Assembly (NCBI GenBank): GCA_035940955.1
Contig: DASZEJ010000160.1
Span: 8,281-72,280, forward strand
Source of the DNA: CADCVT01 sp035940955
GTDB lineage: Bacteria; Actinomycetota; Thermoleophilia; Solirubrobacterales; Solirubrobacteraceae
Direction of reading: 5' to 3'
DNA length: 64,000 nt
Below the pieces are notes generated by a model that saw only the letters and a list, made by a program, of their open reading frames with translations, ran no database searches and was not told the DNA's origin. Within the stretch, counting starts at the first letter, position 1. Every line of letters starts with the position of its first letter. Of this stretch, positions 39,124 to 47,258 are shown piece by piece. The position numbers and the translations under genes were made by a program.

Positions 39124-40056
39124 ATGGCTCCACACATGGGAGCGCTCGCGCAAGCCGGCCGCGCCGTCGCCCCGCCCGAGCCGCGGCGGTTCGCCGACCG
39201 GGTCCGGATCGGCACGCTCCCCGAGCTCGCCGTCCACCACCCCGGGCCGCGGGCGGTGCCGTCGACGCTCGTCCTGCTCGTCGAGGCCGGCTCCGGGCGG
39301 TACCGGCAGGGCGCGATCGCCGCGAAGGCCACGGCGGGGTCGGCGTTCCTGACGGCTCCCGGGGAGCTGCACGACCTCGGCGGCCTGTGGTCCGTCCGGG
39401 GGTGGGTCATCGAGTTCCCGGTCGGGGTCGTCGGGATGGCGGCGCGCGCCGACGGGCGGTTCCGGCCGCACGGCGGGCACCCGGGGTGGCTGTCCTTCAT
39501 CCGGCCCACGTGCCTCAGCGGCCGGCTCGACCTGGACCCCGCGACGACGCGGCGCTGGGTGCTGCGGACGCGGTCGCTGTCGGCGCTGCTCGCCGAGCGG
39601 CCGGTCGGCTACAACCAGTCGGTCGCCGCCTACCTGACGCTGATGCTGATCGACGCCGCGCGCGTCGCGCTGCCGGGCCTCGGAGGCCCCGCGCAGCGCG
39701 AGGCTCCTCTCCTCCAGGCCGCCTTCGACCACATCGAGGCGGCCTTCCACACCGGCATCTCGCTCGACGGCGTCGCCCGCCGCGTCGGCGTCTCGCCGGG
39801 CCACCTCGCGCGCGTGTTCAAACGCACGACCGGGCGGACCGTGAACGAGTGGATCGCCGAGCGGCGGATGGTCGAGGCGCGGCGGCGGCTGCTCGCGACC
39901 GACGAGAAGGTCGAGGCGGTCGCCCGCAGCTGCGGCTTCGCGGACGCGAGCTACTTCCGCCGCCGCTTCCGCGCCATGCACGGGGCGTCGCCGGCCGCGT
40001 GGAGGCAGGCTCACCGCGCGGCCGCCGCGGCCACAGCGGGACGATCCGCGCAATGA
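39124..40056 (+). CDS. AraC-family transcriptional regulator
   Basis: 310 residues. The N-terminal 170 residues form a cupin-like sensing domain (ELAVHHPGPRAVPSTLVLLV, FLTAPGELHDLGG). The C-terminal 100 residues are the two-HTH AraC/XylS domain: GISLDGVARRVGVSPGHLAR, FKRTTGRTVNEWIAERRMVE and VEAVARSCGFADASYFRRRF. This matches AraC regulators that sense small molecules, often sugars or lipids. It lies between a divergent EEP-family gene and a downstream secreted protein, either of which may be its target. Confidence 0.9.
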   Translation: MAPHMGALAQAGRAVAPPEPRRFADRVRIGTLPELAVHHPGPRAVPSTLVLLVEAGSGRYRQGAIAAKATAGSAFLTAPGELHDLGGLWSVRGWVIEFPVGVVGMAARADGRFRPHGGHPGWLSFIRPTCLSGRLDLDPATTRRWVLRTRSLSALLAERPVGYNQSVAAYLTLMLIDAARVALPGLGGPAQREAPLLQAAFDHIEAAFHTGISLDGVARRVGVSPGHLARVFKRTTGRTVNEWIAERRMVEARRRLLATDEKVEAVARSCGFADASYFRRRFRAMHGASPAAWRQAHRAAAAATAGRSAQ

Positions 40057-40104
40057 GGTGGAGGATCGTGCTCAAACGGCGCGCGACCGGCCGATCGCGC
40101 GATG

Positions 40105-40143
40105 TCCTTGGTGTGAACGAACTCCCTCCACCAAGGAGCACAC
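40105..40143 (+). promoter_or_regulatory. Hairpin that can sequester the ribosome-binding site of the secreted-protein gene
   Basis: TCCTTGGTG (40105-40113) pairs perfectly with CACCAAGGA (40129-40137) around a 15-nt loop. The SD AAGGAG (40133-40138) lies in the right arm, 5 nt before the ATG at 40144. When folded, the ribosome site is closed. The rest of the 87-nt gap shows no better feature. Confidence 0.6.
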
Positions 40144-41043
40144 ATGCCTTCCAGGCGACACGCCCTCGGCGCGGTCGTCGCGGGGCTGGCCTCGCTCGCG
40201 CTCGCCTCTTCGGCGTCCGCGGCGCTGCCGGCGAGCGACTTCAACGACACGATGGGCAACTACAGCGAGTGCATCCCGCTTCGCGACAACACCCAGCCGG
40301 CCGAGATGTGGGCCTTCAACGGCTCCGACACCGGCTACCGGTTCAACAACGTCAGCTGGACGAACGCCGTCTGCCCGAACAACTACGTGCGCGTCCAGCA
40401 GTACCCGCCGGTCACCGCCGGCGGCAGGACGCTGTACTTCCAGCGCGGCAACTCGGGCTCGACGACGACCGACACGAACGCGATCCGGCACGGGCACATC
40501 CACGTGTCCGACCTGACGCGCCGGCCGGCGGAGATCCCGCTCTCCGACGCGCGCGTGTACCCGAACGGCCGCGCGTGCCCCGAGACGGCGACGGTCTACT
40601 GGAACGACCCCGAGGGCGCGGCCAGCAAGGGCCCGATCCCCGCGGGCCTCTGGTACAAGCCGCCGGCCAGCTCGTCGGACGGCGCCAAGTGGAACCACTA
40701 CGGCGACCCGCCGCAGACCCAGGGCTCGAGCCACTTCGGCCACTACAACTACCTGCTCTGGAACTGGATGTGGACCGACAACACCGGCGGCGGCCAGGTC
40801 GAGGCCGTGCTCGTCAAGAACGAGACGATCCGCCGCTGCGACGTCGCGTCGATCACCAGCCCGGCGTACGACGTCTACGGCAACCAGGTCGGCGACGTCC
40901 GCGGCGTCTACGGCAAGGTCAGCAACGCCGACGGCAGCGTCGTCTACGGCTGGTTCGTCCATTCGTGGCGCGCCAACGGCTACAACATGCTGAACGGCGT
41001 CCCGCAGTGGAGCTACCTGGTCTCCTCGACCCAGGTCCCGTAG
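40144..41043 (+). CDS. Secreted hypothetical protein, 299 aa
   Basis: A Sec signal peptide covers residues 1-27 (RRHALGAVVAGLASLALASS, cleavage after ASA-A). The mature part is rich in Asn, Trp and Tyr (LPASDFNDTMGNYSECIPLR, FGHYNYLLWNWMWTD, YGKVSNADGSVVYGWFVHSW) with about five cysteines, as in extracellular beta-rich proteins. No catalytic motif recognised. Strong SD AAGGAG inside a 9-bp hairpin, so translation may be controlled. Gene stands alone after the AraC regulator and ends before a 12-bp hairpin terminator. High Asn and Trp content is unlike its neighbours and fits secretion. Confidence 0.75.
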   Translation: MPSRRHALGAVVAGLASLALASSASAALPASDFNDTMGNYSECIPLRDNTQPAEMWAFNGSDTGYRFNNVSWTNAVCPNNYVRVQQYPPVTAGGRTLYFQRGNSGSTTTDTNAIRHGHIHVSDLTRRPAEIPLSDARVYPNGRACPETATVYWNDPEGAASKGPIPAGLWYKPPASSSDGAKWNHYGDPPQTQGSSHFGHYNYLLWNWMWTDNTGGGQVEAVLVKNETIRRCDVASITSPAYDVYGNQVGDVRGVYGKVSNADGSVVYGWFVHSWRANGYNMLNGVPQWSYLVSSTQVP

Positions 41044-41056
41044 CACCCGACGGCCC

Positions 41057-41086
41057 GGGCCTGCCGCGAACGCGCGCGGCGGGCCC
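41057..41086 (+). terminator. 12-bp hairpin after the secreted-protein gene
   Basis: GGGCCTGCCGCG (41057-41068) pairs with CGCGGCGGGCCC (41075-41086) with one G-T wobble and a 6-nt loop, 14 nt past the TAG. No T-tract. Intrinsic terminator of the actinobacterial kind. Confidence 0.55.
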
Positions 41087-41155
41087 GGCGCCCGGCGCCC
41101 GAATCGCCTGGCGCCCCCGCACCCCGCCACCCCATAAGCTCCGCGCGACGGGGTC

Positions 41156-41764
41156 ATGGAAGCCGTCGTGGTCATCGTCGCCGTCGTGCTCGCCGCCGCC
41201 GCGGGGGTCGCCTTCGCGCGCCGGAGGGGCGCCGCGGGCGACACCGGCGGGCGCCGCCGCGAGCTGCCGCCGCTGCGCAGCCCCGAGGACGAGCAGCGTG
41301 CGCTGCACGGCGACGTGCGCAGGCTCGCGCCCGGCGACGCGGTGAGCTACGAGGGCACCGACTTCCTCGTCGACCGCACGATGCGCTTCGACCAGGGCGG
41401 CTACGCGTGGAAGGAGCACCTGCTGTCCGACGCGGTGAGCGGGCGGCGGATGTGGCTCTCGGTCGAGGAGGACGACGGCCTGGAGGTCGCCGTGTGGGAG
41501 CGCGTCCCCGAGCCCGACGTCGAGCCCGGCCCGGCGGAGCTGACCTACGACGGGCGGGCCTACGAGCGCCAGGAGCGCGGCAGCGCGCGCTTTCGCACCG
41601 AGCAGACCGGCGGCGGCGCGGGGGAGTCCGGGACGATGGAGTACGTCGAGTACGCGGCCGGCGAGCGGCTGCTCGTCTTCGAGCGGTACGGCACCGGGGC
41701 GTGGGAGGTCTCGACCGGCCGCGCGATCTCCGAGCACCTCCTCGACGTCTACCCGCGCGGATGA
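41156..41764 (+). CDS. DUF4178-domain protein with N-terminal TM helix
   Basis: 202 residues. A TM helix (VVVIVAVVLAAAAGVAFARR) near the N-terminus anchors it. The DUF4178 domain follows at about 55-195: LAPGDAVSYEGTDFLVDRTM, FDQGGYAWKEHLLSD and WLSVEEDDGLEVAVWE. DUF4178 proteins are associated in many genomes with DUF350, DUF4247 and spermidine-synthase-like proteins, and all these occur here in order. Function unknown; a membrane-surface sensor or scaffold is possible. Its stop overlaps the coiled-coil gene as ATGA. First gene of a seven-gene unit reaching 45616. Confidence 0.85.
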   Translation: MEAVVVIVAVVLAAAAGVAFARRRGAAGDTGGRRRELPPLRSPEDEQRALHGDVRRLAPGDAVSYEGTDFLVDRTMRFDQGGYAWKEHLLSDAVSGRRMWLSVEEDDGLEVAVWERVPEPDVEPGPAELTYDGRAYERQERGSARFRTEQTGGGAGESGTMEYVEYAAGERLLVFERYGTGAWEVSTGRAISEHLLDVYPRG

Positions 41765-42024
41765 GCGCGGTCGACGACGCGCTGCTCGAGGAGCTGCGGC
41801 TGCGGTCGCGGCTGAACGCCCTCGTCCACGAGCGCGCCGAGGCGCTGCGCGAGGCCGAGCGACTCGACGCGCGCGCGACGCTCCCGGGCGCCGACGCCGA
41901 GCTCAGCCGGATCGCCGGCCGCTGGCGCGCGGTGGCCGAGCGCGTCGCCGCCGAGACCGAGGAGCAGCGGGCGGCGCTGCGCGCGCAGGAGGCCGTCGTC
42001 GCCAGGCTGCGCGCGGAGGCCTGA
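41761..42024 (+). CDS. Small coiled-coil protein, 87 aa
   Basis: Entirely charged alpha-helical: long heptads of Leu/Ala with Glu and Arg (DALLEELRLRSRLNALVHER, EEQRAALRAQEAVVARLRAE). No domain assigned. Such clusters in other genomes sometimes carry the coiled-coil stress protein PspA; this one is far shorter and not recognisably PspA, but it may take a similar membrane-scaffold place. ATG overlaps the DUF4178 stop, and the next gene starts 1 nt after its TGA. Confidence 0.7.
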   Translation: MSAVDDALLEELRLRSRLNALVHERAEALREAERLDARATLPGADAELSRIAGRWRAVAERVAAETEEQRAALRAQEAVVARLRAEA

Positions 42025-42025
42025 C

Positions 42026-42502
42026 GTGCTGACGCGGGTCGCGGCCGCGTACGCCGACGTCTCCGCGAGCAGCCTGCGCCTCGCGCTCGGCCTCCCCGCG
42101 CAGCCGGCGCTCGACGTGCTCGCGGTGCGCGCCGGGCCGGTGACCGTCGAGCTGCGGCTGCTCGGCGCCTCGCACCAGGTGATCGCCGCCGGCGTCTCGG
42201 AGACCGTCGCGTGCCTGCCCGGCGAGCACGCCCCGCTGCCGCCGCGCGTCGAGCGGCCGGGCTACGCGTTCGCGAGCAGCGTCGAGGTCCTGGCCCCCGC
42301 CGCGTTCCGCGCGCGCGCCGAGGCGGTCCGGGCGGCGGCGGCCGCCGACCCGCTCGCGCTGGCCGGCGTGTTCCCCGGCTCGCCCGACGCGCTGACCGCG
42401 CTCAGCTGCCGCCCGGCGCCCGGCGGCGGCGTCGAGTGGGAGACGGCGCACCTGTACCCGCGCACCGGCGAGGCCGTCGTCACGAGGTCGCGGGCGTGCT
42501 GA
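42026..42502 (+). CDS. DUF2617-family protein
   Basis: 158 residues with the DUF2617 pattern: ADVSASSLRLALGLPAQPAL, VTVELRLLGASHQVIAAG, SETVACLPG and the C-terminal GVEWETAHLYPRTGEAVVTR. A small alpha/beta or beta-rich fold; no catalytic site known. Widespread in actinobacteria next to DUF4178/DUF4247/DUF350 genes. GTG start, 1-nt gap from the coiled-coil gene, 7-nt overlap with the DUF4247 gene. Confidence 0.83.
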   Translation: MLTRVAAAYADVSASSLRLALGLPAQPALDVLAVRAGPVTVELRLLGASHQVIAAGVSETVACLPGEHAPLPPRVERPGYAFASSVEVLAPAAFRARAEAVRAAAAADPLALAGVFPGSPDALTALSCRPAPGGGVEWETAHLYPRTGEAVVTRSRAC

Positions 42503-42930
42503 GGGGGCGCGGCGCCATCGCGCTCGCGCTGATCGCCCTGGGCGCCCTCGGACTCGCCGGCATCGTCGCCTGCAACGAGTCGGTCGAGGGCTGGCTGGCC
42601 GACCGCTGCGAGCGCGCCGGGACCGAGACCGACCCGAACGGCAACCGCGCCGAGGCCTTCCACTGCGCGGCCCGCGCGAGCACGGTCGCGGCCGACCTCG
42701 GCGAGGCGCACGAGCCGGCCGACCGGCGCTCGACCCCGGAGGGCCACTTCCTGCGCTACGCCGACGACATGGTCGGCATCGTCCCCGCCGAGGGCGGCGG
42801 CTCGACCGCCTACCTGTCCGACGAGCGCGGCGGGTACGGGTTCTTCTTCCCGTTCGTCGGCGGCTGGTGGGGGACGTACAGCGGGCCCGGCGAGAGCTTC
42901 CGCGGCGGCGGGCCGGGCGGCGGCAAGTGA
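42496..42930 (+). CDS. DUF4247-family membrane-anchored protein
   Basis: 144 residues. One N-terminal hydrophobic helix (ALALIALGALGLAGIVACNE) ends in a lipobox-like LAGIVAC, so it could be a lipoprotein. The DUF4247 region contains paired Cys (DRCERAG, FHCAAR) and HFLRYADDMVGIVPAEGG. The C-terminus is aromatic and Gly-rich (GYGFFFPFVGGWWGTYSGPG). Function unknown; always seen near DUF4178 and DUF350. GTG overlaps the previous stop; its TGA overlaps the next GTG. Confidence 0.82.
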   Translation: MLRGRGAIALALIALGALGLAGIVACNESVEGWLADRCERAGTETDPNGNRAEAFHCAARASTVAADLGEAHEPADRRSTPEGHFLRYADDMVGIVPAEGGGSTAYLSDERGGYGFFFPFVGGWWGTYSGPGESFRGGGPGGGK

Positions 42931-43607
42931 TCGCCGTCCTCGTCGCGCTCGCGCTCCTCGCGCTGGCGCCCGCGGCGCAGGCCGCCGTCCTCACGCCGGA
43001 GGACGCGGCGGAGCTGGCCAACGCGCTCGCCGACGCCACCGCCGTGCAGGGCGTCTGCTACGGCTGGCGCATCCACGTGAGCGACCCCACCGGCGCCGAG
43101 GAGGGCCTGGAGGCGGGGTCGAGCTTCGGCCCGGGCGACCCGCTCGACCGCACGCGCCCGGAGTGCCGCGACGGCATGTTCGCCGAGCTGGTCGGGAGCG
43201 TCGTGTACACGCGCGAGAGCTCCGAGGCAGAGGACTCGGCGGCGTGGGACGTCGAGTCCAACCTCCGCGACCCGCCCACGATCGCCGAGGTCGACGAGCT
43301 CGGCTACAGCAGCGACGACCTGCTCGGCGACGACAACGACCTGGCGATCGTCAACGCCGCAGGCGCGCTGCCGCAGCTCGCCGCCGACCACGGGAACGCC
43401 CGGCCGGTCCCGTTCGCGCCGGCCGGCCGCGACCCCGGCACGAGCGGCGAGCCGACCGGCGACCCGGGCAGCGACCTGCTGCGCGAGCGCGGCACGCTCC
43501 TCGCGCTCTGCGCGCTCATGATCCTCGGCGGCGCCGCGTGGCTGTGGGTGCTCCGGCGCGACGCCCGCCGGCCCCCGCGCCGCCGCAGAACCACGACCGC
43601 ACCCTGA
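42927..43607 (+). CDS. Secreted protein with C-terminal TM anchor
   Basis: 226 residues. Signal peptide at the N-terminus (VLVALALLALAPAAQAA), extracytoplasmic domain with two Cys (VQGVCYGWRIHVSD and RPECRDGMF) and acidic surface, then a C-terminal TM helix (LLALCALMILGGAAWLWVLR) and a basic tail that stops transfer. No named domain. Starts by GTGA overlap with the DUF4247 gene, so it is part of the same unit although I do not recall it as a core member elsewhere. Confidence 0.7.
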   Translation: MIAVLVALALLALAPAAQAAVLTPEDAAELANALADATAVQGVCYGWRIHVSDPTGAEEGLEAGSSFGPGDPLDRTRPECRDGMFAELVGSVVYTRESSEAEDSAAWDVESNLRDPPTIAEVDELGYSSDDLLGDDNDLAIVNAAGALPQLAADHGNARPVPFAPAGRDPGTSGEPTGDPGSDLLRERGTLLALCALMILGGAAWLWVLRRDARRPPRRRRTTTAP

Positions 43608-43625
43608 CCTCGGAGGACGGACGAC

Positions 43626-44060
43626 ATGGACTTCATCGGCGACCTCGGCTACGACGTCCTCGCGGGCCTGCTGTACGGCCTCGTCGGCATCGCGCTGATG
43701 CTGGGCGGCTTCGCCGTGATCGACCTCTTGACGCCGGGCCGGCTGGGCGAGCTGATCATGGTGCAGCGCCGCCGCGACGTCGGGATCGTCGTCGCCAGCG
43801 CGATGCTCGCCATCGGCGCGATCGTCACCTCGGCGATCCTCGCGTCCGACGACGAGCTCGACCGCGGCCTCGCCGAGACCGCCGGGTTCGGGCTCGCCGG
43901 CATCGTGCTGCTCGGCGTCGCGTTCACGGCGATCGACCGGCTGACGCCCGGCAAGCTCGGGGACATCCTCACCGACGAGCACGAGGACCCGGCCGCGGCC
44001 TACGTCGTCGCCGCCTCGCTGCTGGCGATCGGCGCGATCATCGCGGCCGCGATCTCCTGA
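43626..44060 (+). CDS. DUF350-family membrane protein
   Basis: 144 residues with four TM helices arranged as two similar halves: each half has GLxGIALMLGGFAxIDxLTPGxLGE-like wording (first near 15-45, second near 90-120). This internal duplication is the hallmark of DUF350. Members occur with spermidine-synthase-like and ATP-grasp enzymes, and have been proposed as channels or membrane partners. Strong SD GGAGGA before the ATG after an 18-nt gap, so it can be translated independently. Its stop overlaps the next ATG. Confidence 0.87.
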   Translation: MDFIGDLGYDVLAGLLYGLVGIALMLGGFAVIDLLTPGRLGELIMVQRRRDVGIVVASAMLAIGAIVTSAILASDDELDRGLAETAGFGLAGIVLLGVAFTAIDRLTPGKLGDILTDEHEDPAAAYVVAASLLAIGAIIAAAIS

Positions 44061-45616
44061 TGGCCGGGCCGGTCGGGCAGCTCGTCGCCGGGACGCCGCG
44101 GGCGCGCTCGGCCCGGCGGGTCGTGCTCGCCGCCACGTTCGTCTGCGCGGTGTGCGGCTTCGCGTACGAGCTCGTGATCGTCGCGCTCGGGACGGTCCTC
44201 ATGGGCTCCTCGACGGCGCAGACCGCGATGGTCCTCGGCACGTTCGTCGCCGCGATGGGCGCCGGCTCGCTGCTGGCCGCGCGCGTGCCGCCGCGGCTCG
44301 CCGTGCCGGCGTTCGCCGTCATCGAGGCGGCGGTGGCGCTGCTCGGCGGCCTGTCGGCGCTCGGCCTGTTCGCCGCCTACGCCTGGCTCGACCTCTACGA
44401 GCCCGCCGTCAGGGTCACCTCGGTCGTCCTCGGCGCGCTCGTCGGCGCCGAGCTGCCGCTGCTCGCCGCCGTGCTGGCCGCGCTGCGGCGCGAGGACACC
44501 GGCCGGACGGTCGGGACGCTGCTGGCCGCCGACTACGTCGGCGCGTTCGCGGTCGGCGTGACGTTCCCGCTCGTCATCCTGCCCGCGCTCGGGCAGATCC
44601 AGGCGGCGCTGGCGTTCGGCGCGGTCAACGCGCTCGCGGGGGGCGTCGTCCTCTGGGCGCTGCGCGGGGCCGTCGCGCCGGGGCCGCTCGCCGGGCTGGC
44701 CGCGAGCCTCGGCGGCGCGCTGGCCGCGATCGGCGTCGCGGCGTCGCTGGCCGGCGCGTTCGAGGTCTCCGCCCGGCAGGCGCTCTACGACGACCCGATC
44801 GCGCTGCACGTGCGGTCCGAGCACCAGGACATCGTCGTCACCGAGCGCGGCGACGACGTGCGGCTGGTCCTCAACGGCGACCTGCAGTTCTCGTCGGTCG
44901 ACGAGCACCGCTACCACGAGGCGCTCGTCCACCCCGCGATGACCGGGCCGCACGAGTCGGTGCTCGTGCTCGGCGGCGGCGACGGCCTGGCGCTGCGCGA
45001 GGTGCTGCGCTACCCGGACGTGCGGCGGGCCGTCGAGGTCGACCTCGACGGCGAGATGCTCGCGCTGGCGCGCGACGAGCCGGCGCTGCGGACGCTGAAC
45101 CGCCGCTCGCTCGCCGACCCGCGCGTGTCGGTCGTCACCGCCGACGCGTTCTCGTGGCTGCGCGAGGCGTCGGAGCGCTTCGACGTCGTGATCGTCGACC
45201 TGCCCGACCCCGACAACGAGGACCTGGCCAAGCTCTACTCGGTCGAGATGTACGGGATGCTCGCGCGGCGCGTGCTCGCCCCGGGCGGCCGCGCCGTCGT
45301 CCAGAGCGGCTCGCCATACTTCGCGCCCGAGGCGTACTGGTCGATCGAGCGGTCGCTGCGCGCCGCGGGGCTGCGGAGCGTCCCGTACCACGTCGACGTG
45401 CCGTCGTTCGGCGACTGGGGCTTCCACCTCGCCGCCGCCGGGCGCGCGCCGCGCCTCGCGGTCCGCCCCCCGTCGGCGCTGCGCTTCCTCGACGCCGCCA
45501 CGCTGCGCGCCGCCGCCGTCTTCCCCGCCGACCGCCGCCGGGTCCGCGTGCGCGAGTCGACGCTCAACCGGGCGCGCATCCTCGAGTACCAGCGCCGCGG
45601 CTGGCAGGCGGAGTAG
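44060..45616 (+). CDS. Membrane-bound spermidine synthase-like aminopropyltransferase
   Basis: 518 residues. The N-terminal 235 residues contain about seven TM helices (VLAATFVCAVCGFAYELVIV, LGALVGAELPLLAAVLAALR). The C-terminal half is a class I AdoMet-type fold of the SpeE family: HRYHEALVHPAMTGPHESVL, VLVLGGGDGLALREVLRYPD, DLDGEMLALA, and DVVIVDLPDPDNEDLAKLYS with the catalytic-Asp region. It should use decarboxylated AdoMet, yet no AdoMet decarboxylase or arginine/ornithine decarboxylase lies in the window. Last gene of the DUF4178 unit. The TM-fused form is common in this cluster, and its product may not be a free polyamine. Confidence 0.87.
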   Translation: MAGPVGQLVAGTPRARSARRVVLAATFVCAVCGFAYELVIVALGTVLMGSSTAQTAMVLGTFVAAMGAGSLLAARVPPRLAVPAFAVIEAAVALLGGLSALGLFAAYAWLDLYEPAVRVTSVVLGALVGAELPLLAAVLAALRREDTGRTVGTLLAADYVGAFAVGVTFPLVILPALGQIQAALAFGAVNALAGGVVLWALRGAVAPGPLAGLAASLGGALAAIGVAASLAGAFEVSARQALYDDPIALHVRSEHQDIVVTERGDDVRLVLNGDLQFSSVDEHRYHEALVHPAMTGPHESVLVLGGGDGLALREVLRYPDVRRAVEVDLDGEMLALARDEPALRTLNRRSLADPRVSVVTADAFSWLREASERFDVVIVDLPDPDNEDLAKLYSVEMYGMLARRVLAPGGRAVVQSGSPYFAPEAYWSIERSLRAAGLRSVPYHVDVPSFGDWGFHLAAAGRAPRLAVRPPSALRFLDAATLRAAAVFPADRRRVRVRESTLNRARILEYQRRGWQAE

Positions 45617-45845
45617 CCACCCGTGAGGAGCTTTCGCGAGGTTGGCCCGCGGTTGGCCAGCCCCGGATCTCATACGTCCGTCCATCGCTTGATAACAGGC
45701 ATTCAAGCCAGGGAAGCACCTGCCGAGTACGGGGGTGCCGGCACTTGGACCCCCTTCTGAGATGTCAGGCGACCGCTGCAGATGCGCCTCGGCGAGCCCC
45801 CCGCTCGCCGGGGCGTAACTGCTTAATGGGCTACCTTGCGAGCCC
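45617..45845 (+). other. Structured intergenic region, possible 3' terminator and pyk leader
   Basis: 229 nt with lower GC than its surroundings and at least four hairpins. These are GGTTGGCC/GGCCAGCC near 45640-45664, GCTTGA/TCAAGC near 45688-45709, GGGGGT/ACCCCC (45731-45736 with 45749-45754), and a 12-bp stem with one wobble (45786-45797 with 45803-45814, loop CCCCC). TACCTT at 45832-45837 lies 8 nt before the pyk GTG and would give a leaderless message, in which case the hairpins are upstream of the transcript and may belong to the end of the spermidine-synthase unit. If transcription starts earlier, this is a structured leader. It matches no riboswitch class I know. Confidence 0.4.
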
Positions 45846-47258
45846 GTGCGCCGGACGAAGATCGTCGCGACCATCGGGCCCGCGTCGCGGGACCCCGAGG
45901 TGCTCGTCCGGATGGTCGAGGCCGGGATGGACGTCGCGCGCCTGAACTTCTCCCACGGCACGCACGAGCAGCACGCCGAGACGGCCAACGACGTGCGCGA
46001 CGCGGCCAACCGGGCCGGCCGGCCGGTGGCGATCCTGCAGGACCTGCCGGGGCCGAAGCTGCGCATCGGGCGCCTGAAGGACGACCTCGTCGAGCTGAAG
46101 GTCGGCGACCTCCTCACCTTCCGCTGCGGCCCCGACGACGGCGAGCTGGGCGACGCTCGCGCGATGTCGATCAGCTGGGACGGCCTGGCCGACGCGGTCG
46201 ACGTCGGCGAGGTGATCTACCTGGCCGACGGCTCGGTGCGCCTGCGCGCCCAGGCGGTCCGCGCCGGCGCGCGCGAGGTCGACGCCCGCGTCGAGGTCGG
46301 CGGCACCGTCGCGTCGCGCCAGGGCGTCAACATCCCCGCCGAGGCCGACGCCCTGCCGGCCGTGCCGGAGGAGGACCTCGGGCACCTGCAGGCGGGCCAG
46401 AAGATGGACGTCGACATGGTCGCGCTGTCGTTCGTCCGCCGGGCGCGCGACGTCGAGCACGTCCGCGAGCACACCCGCGCGCCGCTGATCTCCAAGTTCG
46501 AGAAGCCGCAGGCGGTCGAGCGCGCCGAGGAGATCCTCAAGGCGTCGGACTGCATCATGGTCGCGCGCGGCGACCTCGGCATCGAGCTGCCGATCGAGGA
46601 GGTGCCGATCGTGCAGAAGCGGCTGCTCGCGCTCGCCGGGCGGATGGCGCGGCCGGCGATCACCGCGACGCAGATGCTCGACTCGATGGTCACCTCCTCC
46701 CGCCCCACGCGGGCCGAGGTCGCCGACGTCGCCAACGCGATCCTCGACGGCACCGACGCGGTGATGCTCTCGCAGGAGACCGCGATCGGCCAGCACGTCG
46801 TCGGGGCGATCGAGATGATGGCGGCCATCGCGCGGCAGGCCGAGAAGATCCTGCCGTTCGACCGCTGGATCGAGCACCGCGTGCGCCGCGACGACCGCGA
46901 CCCGGCGTACACGATCGCGCACAGCGCGTGCGAGTCCGCGCGCGAGCTGCACCTCAGCGCGCTCGTGATCCCGACGCTCTCCGGTCGCAGCGCCCGGCTG
47001 ATCTCGGCCCACCGGCCGAACGTCCCGATCTACGTGCTCTCCCCCGGCCGCGAGACCGTGCGGCGCTGCGGGCTGATGTGGGGCGTCCGGGCGGCGTCGA
47101 TGCGCCGCTTCGAGGTGACCGAGGAGCTGATCGCCGAGGCCGCCCGCCGCGTCGTCGAGCTGGGCTGGTGCAAGCCCGGCGACCGCGTCGGCATCACCGC
47201 CGGCCTGCCGAGCGGCCGGCCGGGTACTACCTCGCTGTTCCAGGTGCAGGAGCTCTAG
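45846..47258 (+). CDS. pyk: Pyruvate kinase
   Basis: Converts phosphoenolpyruvate and ADP to pyruvate and ATP. 470 residues, full length with A, B and C domains: TKIVATIGPASRDPEVLVRM, LNFSHGTHEQH, ILQDLPGPKLRIG, the catalytic Lys in ISKFEKPQAVE, MVARGDLGIELP, ATQMLDSMVTSSRPTRAEVA and the C-domain TLSGRSARLISAHRP. The Lys of the ISKFEK motif and the metal ligands are intact. GTG start without SD, behind TACCTT at 8 nt. The 3' end overlaps the convergent UbiB-like gene by 32 nt. Confidence 0.95.
   Translation: MRRTKIVATIGPASRDPEVLVRMVEAGMDVARLNFSHGTHEQHAETANDVRDAANRAGRPVAILQDLPGPKLRIGRLKDDLVELKVGDLLTFRCGPDDGELGDARAMSISWDGLADAVDVGEVIYLADGSVRLRAQAVRAGAREVDARVEVGGTVASRQGVNIPAEADALPAVPEEDLGHLQAGQKMDVDMVALSFVRRARDVEHVREHTRAPLISKFEKPQAVERAEEILKASDCIMVARGDLGIELPIEEVPIVQKRLLALAGRMARPAITATQMLDSMVTSSRPTRAEVADVANAILDGTDAVMLSQETAIGQHVVGAIEMMAAIARQAEKILPFDRWIEHRVRRDDRDPAYTIAHSACESARELHLSALVIPTLSGRSARLISAHRPNVPIYVLSPGRETVRRCGLMWGVRAASMRRFEVTEELIAEAARRVVELGWCKPGDRVGITAGLPSGRPGTTSLFQVQEL

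Noticed and set aside
45731..45814. TPP or cobalamin riboswitch before pyk
   Set aside because: Some short words (CTGAGA, AGGGAA) resemble parts of these classes, but the conserved core elements and their order are missing.
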